This document shows positions 15,341-24,403 of a stretch of 64,000 nt of DNA, piece by piece (within the stretch, counting starts at the first letter, position 1; every line of letters starts with the position of its first letter). A program made the position numbers and the translations under genes. The stretch comes from Terriglobia bacterium. Lineage in GTDB: Bacteria; Acidobacteriota; Terriglobia; Terriglobales; Acidobacteriaceae. The notes under the pieces were generated by a model. That model saw only the letters and a program-made list of their open reading frames with translations. It did not search any database and was not told where the DNA came from. The DNA lies in assembly GCA_020073665.1 (NCBI GenBank), contig JAIQEU010000014.1, forward strand, positions 62,001 to 126,000, in the 5' to 3' direction.

Positions 15341-16956
15341 GGGTTAGGCAGCGGCTGCGCTTTCCCCGCCAGCTTGGCTGCGACAGTTCGCTTCAGCGCC
15401 TGCGCCTGGACATTGGAAGGCTCCAGTCGCAGCGCCTGGTTCACGTTCTCGGAAGCCTGTTCAGTTCTATTGTCGCGCAAATCGAGCCGGACCAGTACCA
15501 GCAAAGGTTCAGCAAACTGCTGCAACCGTAGCGCCGCCTCGGCCTCCGAACGCGCCCCGGCAGGGTCGCCGCCCAACTCCAGCACCTGTGCCAGCCCGGC
15601 ATGAGAGGCCGCTTGGGACGGATCGAGCGCCAGGGCTTCGCGGAATTCTCGCTCCGCCTCGGTGACAAATCCCTGGGTCAGCAACTCGTGTCCGCGGTCG
15701 GTGTGGTAGTGCGCGTGGGTGTGGGGATCGGTTTTCGCCAGACGCTGCTCGGCGGTGGCTTCGATCTTCAAGGCGAGCTGTCGGAACGAACTCTCGTCAT
15801 AATTTCGCCGCAGGCGCTCCATCGGAGCTTTGTTGGCTGAAGCGGGCCGTTGCTCGGCTCTGGCGCTGGCGTCGGCGGAGATCGTTTCCAGCAGCGCTTT
15901 GGCGTCGGCATCGCCCGGCGTCAACCCCAGAGTAACCCGCAATTGCCGGGAGGCGCCTGCCAAATCTCCCCCTCGATAGAACGTGACCGCAAGGTTGAAG
16001 TGATAGTCAGGATCATTGGGGTCGGCATCGATGGCCTTCTGGAAGTACTCCGCCGCGTTCTTTTTCCCGCGGCGCGCCGCCACCACGCCCAGATTGTTGT
16101 AAACCTCGGTCAGAGGCAGGCGTGCGGCCACGAAGTTCAAGGCCGATTCCGCGCGCTCGTAATCCCCCTGGGAATACGCTGCCAGCGCCAGATAGAAATT
16201 GGCCTGGCCGGCATGCGGATCGGTCGCCGGCACCCGCCCCAGCCACGAGACCGCCTGGTCGTATTCCCGCTCGCGAAAGTACGTCATGCCCAAATGCAAT
16301 AACGCTTCGGGATACTCAGGATTCAGCCGCACTGCCTCACGAAAGTGGCGAATCTGTTCCTGGGCGTTGGCTGCAATGATGCCGCGCACGTAGTTCTCGA
16401 ACGCGTCCAACCGCACCGGCGGGGCGGTGGCCTTGAACGCTTCACGAGTGGTGGAAAGCTCCGGCCGCAAGCTGTGCATTACGTCCCAGGCCAGCGCGGT
16501 TTGTACGTCGATCAATTCCAGCAAGGGACCGGATTCGGTCATCGCCGGAAGCAGCCGAGTGTGCCCCAGATCGAGCACTTGCGCGGTGGTGGTGAACATC
16601 CTCCCATCAAAACTGTAATTGCCCAGGACGACGTAATCGACGTCCATCTGTTCCGCCATGCGATACAGCGTGGCGCGCGTGGGATGAATGCCGTTGGGTA
16701 TCCCGACCCGGTCGTAAGCCCGTATGCGGTCCTCGCGAGGAACCACGTACAGGGTTGGTGAATTCAGACGCTCTCCGAGAATTTCGGGAATGCCTTCGCC
16801 AATCCATTCCAAGCCTGGGGTTTGTGATTGATTTTCAAAAGGAATAACGACGACGGTGCGACCCGAGGTGGCGGGGCTTTGGGCGGTGGCGATTCCAGAA
16901 AGGGCAACAAAAAGCGACAACAAGGCCGCGCTGAGTCGAAGAAAGCTCACAGCCAA
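15337..16956 (-). CDS. Secreted TPR protein with an N-terminal FlgO/TolB-like domain
   Basis: This 539-residue protein has a signal peptide (LSAALLSLFVALSGIATA). An alpha/beta domain at about 33-165 begins RTVVVIPFENQSQTPGLEWIGEGI, a pattern of TolB-N/FlgO-like domains in acidobacterial TPR proteins. Several tetratricopeptide repeats follow, for example PEYPEALLHLGMTYFREREY, TEVYNNLGVVAARRGKKNAA and DPSQAASHAGLAQVLELGGD. It likely serves as a periplasmic scaffold. It starts 4 bases after the NADH dehydrogenase stop, and its TGA overlaps the NfeD ATG, so the three form one operon. Confidence 0.88.
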   Translation of the reverse strand: MAVSFLRLSAALLSLFVALSGIATAQSPATSGRTVVVIPFENQSQTPGLEWIGEGIPEILGERLNSPTLYVVPREDRIRAYDRVGIPNGIHPTRATLYRMAEQMDVDYVVLGNYSFDGRMFTTTAQVLDLGHTRLLPAMTESGPLLELIDVQTALAWDVMHSLRPELSTTREAFKATAPPVRLDAFENYVRGIIAANAQEQIRHFREAVRLNPEYPEALLHLGMTYFREREYDQAVSWLGRVPATDPHAGQANFYLALAAYSQGDYERAESALNFVAARLPLTEVYNNLGVVAARRGKKNAAEYFQKAIDADPNDPDYHFNLAVTFYRGGDLAGASRQLRVTLGLTPGDADAKALLETISADASARAEQRPASANKAPMERLRRNYDESSFRQLALKIEATAEQRLAKTDPHTHAHYHTDRGHELLTQGFVTEAEREFREALALDPSQAASHAGLAQVLELGGDPAGARSEAEAALRLQQFAEPLLVLVRLDLRDNRTEQASENVNQALRLEPSNVQAQALKRTVAAKLAGKAQPLPNP

Positions 16957-16960
16957 CCAA

Positions 16961-18319
16961 TTATAGCGGTTTAGGCGTGCCAGGCCGCGAAACCCTCGCA
17001 GACTGAGACACGTCAGCGGCGGCGGGAGCGTGAGCGGCTTCCACGTTCTGGGCCGTCCAACTGGGCAGGCTGGTATCCCCCGTAATCAGGCGGGCGCCAC
17101 GTTCATAAGTCAGGTACGACCACGCCCATTGGATCAGCACGATGATGCGGTTGCGAAATCCGATGAGGAAGAAGATGTGAATAAAAAGCCAGCTGAGCCA
17201 GGCCAGAAAGCCCGAGATGTGAATCTCGCCGAACTCTGCTATGGCGGCAGCTCGGCCGATGGTCGCAAGATTCCCCTTGTTGAAGTATCGGAAATTGCGC
17301 CGCGGCTCATCCCGCAGGTCGCGCCCGATGTTGTGCGCGGTGGCCGCGCCCTCCTGCATCGCGACCGGCGCCACCCCCGGTAGCCATTTGCCGTCTTCGT
17401 CTTTGAAGGCTGCGAGATCGCCCACTACGAATACTTCCGGGCGCCCGGGGATGCTGAGGTCGGGATTCACCAGCACCCGTCCGACCCGATCCACGGGGGC
17501 CCCTAGTTTCTTTCCCAAAGGCGATGCGGCCACGCCGGCAGCCCACAGAATCACCGCCGCAGGCAGCCTGGTATCGCCAATATGAACGGCGTCCGCTTCC
17601 ATGCCCGTCACCAGGGTTGAGGTGCGGACTTCTACCCCCAGACGGCGCAGCTGTTCTTCTGCGCTGCGGGAGAGGTCTTCGGGATAGTTGGCCAGAATAC
17701 GCGGCCCGCCTTCGAGTAACAGGATTCGGGTGTGCTCAGGATCGATGGACCGGAACTCGTTGGCCAGCACCCGGCGGGCGATCTCGGCCAGGGTGCCCGC
17801 CAGTTCCACGCCGGTCGGACCGCCCCCGATGACCACGAAGTTCAACGGATAATGCACCTTACCACTGGCGGCCTGCCGTTCTGCCAACTCAAAGGCCAGG
17901 AGAATCCGCCGGCGAATCTCCAAAGCGTCTTCAATGGTCTTCAACCCGGGTGCCAAAGGTTCCCACTCGTCGTGGCCAAAGTAGGCGTGGCTGGCGCCAG
18001 GAGCCGCAATGAGGTAGTCATAGGGAATCTCCTGGTCGGCGAGCTGCACCACCCGCCGCTCCAGATCGAAGTCCATCACTTCTCCCAGCAGCACTTCGAC
18101 GTTGCGGTGGCCGCGAACGATCCAGCGGATGGGAGCGGCGATCTCCGCCGGAGACAGCCCCGCGGTGGCCACCTGGTAGAGCAGGGGCTGAAACGTATGG
18201 TGGTTCTTACGGTCAACGATCGTGACCCGGACCGGGTATTTGGCCAGGTGCCGGGCGGCGTGCAGGCCGCCAAATCCACCGCCCACAATCACAACGTTCG
18301 CTGTGTGCTTGTTCTCCAT
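16961..18319 (-). CDS. ndh: Type II NADH:quinone oxidoreductase (NDH-2)
   Basis: This 452-residue flavoprotein oxidises NADH and reduces quinone without proton pumping. The FAD motif VIVGGGFGGLHAARHL is at the N-terminus and the NADH motif VVIGGGPTGVELAG is near residue 164. VFVVGDLAAFKDEDGKW is the second FAD contact, and GVAPVAMQEGAATAHNI is the family quinone-site helix. A hydrophobic C-terminal stretch at about 370-400 (WLSWLFIHIFFLIGF) anchors it to the membrane. It heads a four- or five-gene set with the TPR, NfeD and slipin genes. Confidence 0.94.
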   Translation of the reverse strand: MENKHTANVVIVGGGFGGLHAARHLAKYPVRVTIVDRKNHHTFQPLLYQVATAGLSPAEIAAPIRWIVRGHRNVEVLLGEVMDFDLERRVVQLADQEIPYDYLIAAPGASHAYFGHDEWEPLAPGLKTIEDALEIRRRILLAFELAERQAASGKVHYPLNFVVIGGGPTGVELAGTLAEIARRVLANEFRSIDPEHTRILLLEGGPRILANYPEDLSRSAEEQLRRLGVEVRTSTLVTGMEADAVHIGDTRLPAAVILWAAGVAASPLGKKLGAPVDRVGRVLVNPDLSIPGRPEVFVVGDLAAFKDEDGKWLPGVAPVAMQEGAATAHNIGRDLRDEPRRNFRYFNKGNLATIGRAAAIAEFGEIHISGFLAWLSWLFIHIFFLIGFRNRIIVLIQWAWSYLTYERGARLITGDTSLPSWTAQNVEAAHAPAAADVSQSARVSRPGTPKPL

Positions 18320-18414
18320 GGCTTGGGGAAAGCCTCTATGTAATAGATTCCCTCACTGTTAGCCAGGTCGAAAAATTCTCACTCCCGGCAAGACTGCCCT
18401 CCGGATCGGGTAAC

Positions 18415-20136
18415 ATGGCGGTGGGTACGGCTTTGGAATCGAAGCCCGCAAAACTCGAAGGTCGGTCAGACGAAGCCTTATCCCACTCTGCCTCATCGAA
18501 CAATCCTGCTTGGCTCGGCCTGCTTCTGCCTTCGGTGACCGATCTGATTTTCATGATTCTGCTGGCCGCCATGACGTTCGGCGCGCTGGCGCCACGTCTG
18601 CTCGGGGATGCCGGAATCGGCTGGCATATTCGCAACGGGCAGCAGATGCTCGCAACTCACTCCATTGCGCGCACAGATTCGTTTTCGTCCACCAGGAGCG
18701 GGCAGCCCTGGTACGCCTGGGAGTGGCTGTACGACTTGGGGATCGCCAAGGTTCACGACCGGCTCGGGTTGAATGGGGTAGTGTTCTTCACCGCGCTGGT
18801 GATCGCAGCTACGTTCGCGATGCTGTTCCCATTCACCCTGGCTCGAGGCGGAAGCCTCCTTGTCACGGTTGTTTTCGTAGTGCTGGCGGTGTGCGCCTCG
18901 GCCATACACCTGTTCGCACGGCCCCATGTACTGAGTTGGCTGCTGGCCGTGATCTGGTTCCAGGTTCTCGATTCGTCAGAAGCGGCGCCAGTAGCGAATC
19001 GCCGGCTGTTCTGGCTGCCTGTGCTCATGCTGCTGTGGGTGAACGTACACGGCGGCTTCTTGCTGGGGCTGGCACTCATGGGGATTTACCTGCTGGCTGG
19101 CTTGTTCCGATATGCAGCGAGCGTCGTCTCTAAGCAGTGGACGAAGAAACTTGCAGGTGTCACTGGACTCACGCTGGTGGCGACGCTCGTCAATCCCTAT
19201 GGCTACAAACTCCACGTTCACGTCTATGACTACCTCTCGAACCGGTTCCTGATGAGTCATATCGACGAGTTTCAATCGCCTGATTTTCACGGCGTAGCGC
19301 AACAGTGCTTTGCGGCACTCCTCCTGGTCACGATCGTAGCCCTGGCCAGCGCGCGGGGGAAAATCCGGACTTCCCATCTGCTGGTCGTGGTGTTCGCCGC
19401 CTATAGTGGGCTGTACGCTTCCCGTAACCTCCCAACCTCGTCGCTGCTGCTGACCCTGGTGGTAGCTCCGATGCTGTCACAAGCCGTGGCTGATGCCGGT
19501 ACTGAAAAGCAACTCGCAGCCTGGTTGCGACGGTTCTTTTCGCAACTGCAATCTTTCTCTGCCCGCATGGGTGACATGGAACAGAGTTGTCACGGACACC
19601 TGTGGCCGCTGGCTGCGGTGATCCTGGGGCTCGTCGTTTGCGTGCAACACGGCCGGCTCGGTTCGCGCCCACTCATGGACGCCCACTTCGATGCCAAACG
19701 CTTTCCGGTCGCAGCCGCCGATTTTATGGCGCACAACTCGATTGGAGAGCCGGTATTCGCACCGGACTACTGGGGTGGATACCTGATCTACCGTTTCTCT
19801 CCGGCGATGAAGGTGGTTGTGGACGACCGCCACGATCTCTACGGCGAACAATTCTTAAGAAATTACTTGAACATCGTGCATGTGGCCCCGAGTTGGGAAG
19901 CATCGTTGGACAGTATGCGGACGGATTGGGTGCTGGCGCCGGCAGGATCATCGCTGGTCAACATCCTCAAGGAAAGTTCGCAGTGGAAAGTCATCTACGA
20001 AGACAAGACGGCGGTGATGTTTCACCGGGCGCGGATCAGGGAATGGGAGCAGACCTCGGACGTCGGATCTCAGACATCAGGTGCTGGATCAACATTTCAT
20101 CCGCAGGTTCGAACTCCTACCGCGTGTCGATGTTGA
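18415..20136 (+). CDS. Multispanning membrane protein, GT-C-like, paralogue 1
   Basis: This 573-residue protein has about ten membrane spans and a C-terminal soluble domain. It has three regions shared with the protein encoded at 29945-31396: GWHIRNGQ with TDSFSSTRSGQPW in the first outer loop, VNPYG followed by SHIDEFQSPDFH, and DYWGGYLIYRFSP followed by VDDRHDLYG near the end. The layout suggests a GT-C-type glycosyltransferase using a lipid-linked sugar, but no family name can be given. The last 20 or so codons run through a TCGGACGTCGGATCTCAGAC-type repeat, and the final 20 bases overlap the convergent TonB gene, so the true C-terminus may have been extended. Confidence 0.8.
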   Translation: MAVGTALESKPAKLEGRSDEALSHSASSNNPAWLGLLLPSVTDLIFMILLAAMTFGALAPRLLGDAGIGWHIRNGQQMLATHSIARTDSFSSTRSGQPWYAWEWLYDLGIAKVHDRLGLNGVVFFTALVIAATFAMLFPFTLARGGSLLVTVVFVVLAVCASAIHLFARPHVLSWLLAVIWFQVLDSSEAAPVANRRLFWLPVLMLLWVNVHGGFLLGLALMGIYLLAGLFRYAASVVSKQWTKKLAGVTGLTLVATLVNPYGYKLHVHVYDYLSNRFLMSHIDEFQSPDFHGVAQQCFAALLLVTIVALASARGKIRTSHLLVVVFAAYSGLYASRNLPTSSLLLTLVVAPMLSQAVADAGTEKQLAAWLRRFFSQLQSFSARMGDMEQSCHGHLWPLAAVILGLVVCVQHGRLGSRPLMDAHFDAKRFPVAAADFMAHNSIGEPVFAPDYWGGYLIYRFSPAMKVVVDDRHDLYGEQFLRNYLNIVHVAPSWEASLDSMRTDWVLAPAGSSLVNILKESSQWKVIYEDKTAVMFHRARIREWEQTSDVGSQTSGAGSTFHPQVRTPTACRC

Positions 20137-22063
20137 ATCCGAGAATAGCGTTGACCTCGATTGGCTGGCCGCCACGCAACACTGGCTGAAACTTCCAGTT
20201 CGGCAGCGCGGCCAGCACTTTGCTGGTCATTTCCGCAGGGCCGGGCTCGAGCACCCGGGTATTCTTCAGCAGTCCGGAACGATCCAGTATGCAGGCGATG
20301 ATCAGCCGTGCCCGGGGTAACCCCGCGGGCAGGTCGGTGCGCAGTGGTTCGGGCGCGACCATGGCTTCGGCGTAGGAGTGCTCCACAGAGGTGGGATCCG
20401 CGAATTGCATGACCGCCGTGCCCAGCGCGGTCTCGATGTAGATGGAGTAGTTGTCGCCCTTGAGTGCGCCGTAAAAATTGAACGCGCCGCCAGAACGTGA
20501 TGTGGCAACAATAGTGATTCCGGGCGAGTGCCGATCGCTTCCGGTGGCAGAGCGGCCGGGCCCGTTGGGCTGACCCGCGTCGGAACCGAAGCTGGGCAGG
20601 GTAACCACATTATTGCTGCCGCCGCGCACGGAGACACCCGGCATGGCCGGTGTCCCGCTGGTTCCGCTGCCGGCGCCTCCGGGTCCGGGATAAGGCGAGA
20701 TTCCGCCCTTCGCCATGGCATCGGACCCACGGCCGGTGCCTTCCTTGGCGGCGCCGGAGCCTTCACCAGCGAGGCCACTGCCTGGCCCGTTGCCTCGGCC
20801 TATGCCGGTGCCGCCGCCAGAGCCTCCCAAGCCCGGCTTGGAGCCTCCGGAAGGCGACATGGCCAGAGAACCGGTGCCGCCGTTCCCGGGTACTCCTACC
20901 TTCGATCCGGGCTGGCTTGACACCACGATGCCGGTCCCGCCGACGCTGCCTCCCCCGCCCTTCGGCGGTGCCGCCGCGACGCCAACGTCGAGGGGACCGC
21001 CCAAGCCCGTGCCTTGGTTTCCCCTACCGCGGCCGCTCAGCGAACTGCCGCCGGAGACCGTTGGCGGAGGGGGAACCACGGCCACTCCGCCGCCCAGCCC
21101 GCTGACCGGCTGATGGCTCAGGGAACCGCCTCCGATCTGGGCCGGAGGTGGCACCACGCTCGGTGCACCTAATCCGCCCACCGTTGCATGTTGGCTTGAG
21201 ATGGTGTTGCCGCTCAGTTGGGCTGGTGGCGGGATGACTTGCTTGTGCATGTCACCAGCGCCAAAGCCCGGTCCCAGGGAAGCCACGTCGCGCGTCACCT
21301 GCGGCGGCGGAGCCACCACCGTAGGCATGGGCAAAGTCAGTTTCGGATTCAGGTTGGTAACTTGCTCGGGCGCCGACACCGGAGGCGGAATCACTTCTAC
21401 GGCCTGCGAGCCGGGCAGGCGCATTGTGGCAGCATTTGCCACCGGAGCCGGTGGAATCACGCCGGCGTTCAATGCCGGCGCCGCGGGAATCTTATTGCGA
21501 TTCACCTGCGGAGCCGGAGCTACCGCCGCCACATCTGGCAAGGCGGGCGCGCGCAGAGAAGACTTCAACCCCTCGGTAGGCGCCGGCCCCGGAATCGGCT
21601 TGTAGGCCAAAAGGTTGGCCACGTCTGAGTCGGATTTCGGCAGGTTCAACTTGGGAGCGTCCACTACTTTCTCGCGTAGGGAGTCACCGCGAGCCACCCG
21701 GATGGTCTGGGTGCGGTGATGAGCCTCCTGCCCACCGGCACGCCCCGAACGGCCGGCTTTGGCTCCGCCCCGATCTTCAGTGCGCGGCAGTTCGTCGCCG
21801 GAAAAGTAAATTACGTCGTACTTAGGCATGGGCGGAGGCGCAAAGGTTCGCAGGGTTGCCAGCTTCGCCGGCACCACGATCACCACGACCAGCAAGGCCG
21901 CTTCCAGCACCCAGGACACCAGCATGCCGCGATACGGAAACAACCCGACGCGTGCCTCACCCGCCAGTCGCTCGGGAGAGCGTCCGAGAGCTGGCCCGAG
22001 CGCGCTGAGGAATTCTTCCCACGGCGACGACCACTCCACCAGAAGTTTAGGTGCGTCGTTCAC
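20117..22063 (-). CDS. Large Gly/Pro-rich TonB-family protein at the end of the Tad operon
   Basis: This 648-residue protein has a short cytoplasmic part, one membrane span at about 48-68 (MLVSWVLEAALLVVVIVVP), and a very long Pro- then Gly-rich periplasmic region (about 100-520). A C-terminal TonB-like domain (about 555-648) contains RLIIACILDRSGLLKNTRVL and ALPNWKFQPVLRGGQPI. The GTG start overlaps the DUF192 stop as GTGA, which fixes the start. TonB proteins normally carry proton-motive energy to outer-membrane receptors. A link to pilus assembly is only suggested by position. Confidence 0.88.
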   Translation of the reverse strand: MNDAPKLLVEWSSPWEEFLSALGPALGRSPERLAGEARVGLFPYRGMLVSWVLEAALLVVVIVVPAKLATLRTFAPPPMPKYDVIYFSGDELPRTEDRGGAKAGRSGRAGGQEAHHRTQTIRVARGDSLREKVVDAPKLNLPKSDSDVANLLAYKPIPGPAPTEGLKSSLRAPALPDVAAVAPAPQVNRNKIPAAPALNAGVIPPAPVANAATMRLPGSQAVEVIPPPVSAPEQVTNLNPKLTLPMPTVVAPPPQVTRDVASLGPGFGAGDMHKQVIPPPAQLSGNTISSQHATVGGLGAPSVVPPPAQIGGGSLSHQPVSGLGGGVAVVPPPPTVSGGSSLSGRGRGNQGTGLGGPLDVGVAAAPPKGGGGSVGGTGIVVSSQPGSKVGVPGNGGTGSLAMSPSGGSKPGLGGSGGGTGIGRGNGPGSGLAGEGSGAAKEGTGRGSDAMAKGGISPYPGPGGAGSGTSGTPAMPGVSVRGGSNNVVTLPSFGSDAGQPNGPGRSATGSDRHSPGITIVATSRSGGAFNFYGALKGDNYSIYIETALGTAVMQFADPTSVEHSYAEAMVAPEPLRTDLPAGLPRARLIIACILDRSGLLKNTRVLEPGPAEMTSKVLAALPNWKFQPVLRGGQPIEVNAILGFNIDTR

Positions 22064-22461
22064 GCCGGGTGGTCCTCTCGAGTCTGGCCTTCGACAATCT
22101 CAATCTCATCTCCTAACAATGTCCCCGTGGAATTCAGGGTGTTACCTGGCAATTCCAGCACAGATGTCGCCCTCATGCGAACGGGAGCAACTCGCCACGG
22201 CGACAGGTTCTTCTCCAAGTGAAGCACAGTCTTGCCCTCGTCAAGGTAGACGACGTCGATAGGAAACCTCATGGCAAAGGTGTGCACTCCGCGGCTGGGA
22301 ACGATCCACAGGCCGTGTCCCGGCCCGAACGACTCCCGATTCTCTCCCATCAGGCCAAGCAGCCGCGACCAGTGGGTGCGGGCGACGGACAGTTTAGTGG
22401 CCAGATAGACTTGCCGCGTGCGGTTGAACGCATACCCTGTGGTTCCCGGTGCCGGCATCAC
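22060..22461 (-). CDS. DUF192 protein
   Basis: This 133-residue protein has the DUF192 core: RTRQVYLATKLSVARTHWSR, then LLGLMG, and GLWIVPSRGVHTFAMRFPIDVVYLDE with the conserved TFxMRFPID motif. The beta-rich fold often follows secretion or Tad genes in bacteria, and its biochemical role is not established. It lies between tadC and the TonB-like gene and is coupled to the latter by a GTGA overlap. Confidence 0.9.
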   Translation of the reverse strand: MMPAPGTTGYAFNRTRQVYLATKLSVARTHWSRLLGLMGENRESFGPGHGLWIVPSRGVHTFAMRFPIDVVYLDEGKTVLHLEKNLSPWRVAPVRMRATSVLELPGNTLNSTGTLLGDEIEIVEGQTREDHPA

Positions 22462-22495
22462 AACTCCTGGGTTCGATCCTTGATCAAGCGGGGCT

Positions 22496-23398
22496 TCACC
22501 GTCCTGTCACTGGCGCCAGGATGCGATACAACCCGATGATTGCCGGTCCCAGTGTCACAAAGATGATAGAAGGCAGAACAAACAAGACGAGGGGGATGAC
22601 CATCTTGATGGTAGTTTTGGCGGCCTGCTCTTCGGCGCGTTGCCGGCGTTCGGTGCGCAGCGAATCGGAGTGGACCCGCAACGCCTTGGCCACGCTGGTT
22701 CCGAAGCGATCGGTTTGCACCAGCGTGGTTACCAGGGCCCGAATGTCTTCCACCCCGGTGCGGCTGACCAGGTTGCGCAAGGCCTCGGCACGGGGTTTGC
22801 CGGCTCGCATCTCTAGATTCACCAGATGAAATTCATCGCTGAGATCGGGATGCGCGTGGTACAGATCTTCGCCGACCCGCAGCAGCGCTTGGTCCAGCGC
22901 CAGCCCTACTTCCACGCAGATTACGGTGAGGTCGAGCGCATCCGGCAAGCCCAGGCGGATGCGTTGTTGACGATCGCGAATCATGCGCTTCAGCATGAAG
23001 CGGGGCAGAAAGAACCCGAACGCAGAAACCCCGACCAGCAGCGGCATGGAACTGAAACCGCTGACCGCTACCACCAGGCCAAATCCGATTATCGCCATCA
23101 GCACCCGGCTGCCTACATATACCGTGAGGTGGCGTTGCTCGCGGTAACCCGCCTGAATCAGCCACGCTCGGGTCCGCGACACCTCGCTGGGCGACAGCGG
23201 CAAGGCTTTGCTGAGCGGATCCAGCGCGTGTTCCAGGCGTTCCTTGAAAGCCGGCTTTTCCCGCGGCTGGGCCCGTTGCCACCCCAGCGCCCGTAAGCGC
23301 GAGCCCAGCACCGAGGACGGCGCATAGACCGCCGCCCCGAAGGAAAATACCACCAGGGCGACCGTAAGGAACACGACAATGGCCAGTGCGGTTTCCAT
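22496..23398 (-). CDS. tadC: Tad pilus inner-membrane platform protein TadC
   Basis: This 300-residue protein is of the T2SS GspF class. An N-terminal span (about 4-25) and further spans near 95-130 and 270-295 enclose the cytoplasmic F domain. The domain is seen as LPDALDLTVICVEVGLALDQAL and the helix ALRNLVSRTGVEDIRALVTT with the TDRFGTSVAKALRVHSD motif. It pairs with TadB to form the platform on which the TadA ATPase works. It starts 3 bases after tadB ends. Confidence 0.92.
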   Translation of the reverse strand: METALAIVVFLTVALVVFSFGAAVYAPSSVLGSRLRALGWQRAQPREKPAFKERLEHALDPLSKALPLSPSEVSRTRAWLIQAGYREQRHLTVYVGSRVLMAIIGFGLVVAVSGFSSMPLLVGVSAFGFFLPRFMLKRMIRDRQQRIRLGLPDALDLTVICVEVGLALDQALLRVGEDLYHAHPDLSDEFHLVNLEMRAGKPRAEALRNLVSRTGVEDIRALVTTLVQTDRFGTSVAKALRVHSDSLRTERRQRAEEQAAKTTIKMVIPLVLFVLPSIIFVTLGPAIIGLYRILAPVTGR

Positions 23399-23401
23399 GC
23401 G

Positions 23402-24370
23402 TTAAACCTGGATCTGAATAATCTTCCGAATCACAAAATACCCGAACGTTTGCAGGGTGATGCCCAGGACAATCAGCACGTGTCCGATCGGATCCGCGAA
23501 CAGAGGCCGGATGAAGCTCGGGTTGAACACCAGCATGGTCACCACAATGACTGGCGGCAGTCCCATCAGAAGCATCATGGTCAGCCGCCCCTGGGCCGTG
23601 TACACCCGTACTTGCCGCATGATCTTGAAGCGTTCCCGGATCACGTAAGACAGGTTGTCGAGGATCTCGGCAAGATTGCCGCCGGTTTCGCGCTGCAGCA
23701 TGACCGCGGTAACAAAAAATTTCACGTCCACCAGCGGCATGCGTTCCGTGAGGTTCATGAGCGCGTCGCGCACCGGTAGGCCGAACTTCTGTTCTTCGAA
23801 CAGCTTGCGGAATTCGGAAGAAATGGGCTCCGCAACTTCCGTCGAGATCATTTCCACCGCTGTGGTAAAGGCGTGGCCGGCACGCACCGCGCGCGCCAGC
23901 GTGTCGATGGCCTCGGGAAAAAGTTCTTCGAACTTCTGGAAGCGTTTGTTGCGCCGGTACGAGGCAAAGGAGTAGGGGAAAAACCCACCCAGAAACGCGG
24001 CTGCCCAACCGATGATTGCGTATCCGCTGGCCAGCATCACGCCCAGTCCAATCACCGCACCCGTCCCCAGGCACACCATCAGGAAGTTGCCCGCGCGCAT
24101 GTCCAGATCTGCCTGGGAAAGGGTAGTCTGCAAGGAGGAAATCCGGCCGGAACGGCGTAACAGGCTATCGAGCGCGGGAATCTCGCTCAGCATTTCGTCC
24201 CGCAACAGCGCCAGCTCTTCGCTGGGATTCCGCTCGGCCGCCTTCTCCACCGTGGCCAGGCGTTCACGAATCAAGCGAGCCCGGGAGCTACGTTGGTCGA
24301 GCAGGGATGCGACGGCAAAAATACCTAACGAAACCACCACGAACACCATCAGTGCGATCAGGGTTGACAT
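23402..24370 (-). CDS. tadB: Tad pilus inner-membrane platform protein TadB
   Basis: This 322-residue GspF-class protein has an N-terminal span (STLIALMVFVVVSLGIFAVA), two central spans near 105-145, and C-terminal spans near 265-310. The F domain is seen as FPEAIDTLARAVRAGHAFTTAV and REEQ-like segments, with LPVRDALMNLTERMPLVDVKF and REGG-type ETGGNLAEILDNLSYVIRER. It forms the platform with TadC. Confidence 0.92.
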   Translation of the reverse strand: MSTLIALMVFVVVSLGIFAVASLLDQRSSRARLIRERLATVEKAAERNPSEELALLRDEMLSEIPALDSLLRRSGRISSLQTTLSQADLDMRAGNFLMVCLGTGAVIGLGVMLASGYAIIGWAAAFLGGFFPYSFASYRRNKRFQKFEELFPEAIDTLARAVRAGHAFTTAVEMISTEVAEPISSEFRKLFEEQKFGLPVRDALMNLTERMPLVDVKFFVTAVMLQRETGGNLAEILDNLSYVIRERFKIMRQVRVYTAQGRLTMMLLMGLPPVIVVTMLVFNPSFIRPLFADPIGHVLIVLGITLQTFGYFVIRKIIQIQV

Positions 24371-24403
24371 AGGATGCTCAGCGATAGCCCGGTTCGGTGC
24401 TTC

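Noticed and set aside
22465-22490. GGGTTCGATCC, resembling a tRNA T-loop
   Set aside because: No acceptor, D or anticodon arms can be drawn, since the required upstream bases lie inside the DUF192 gene.
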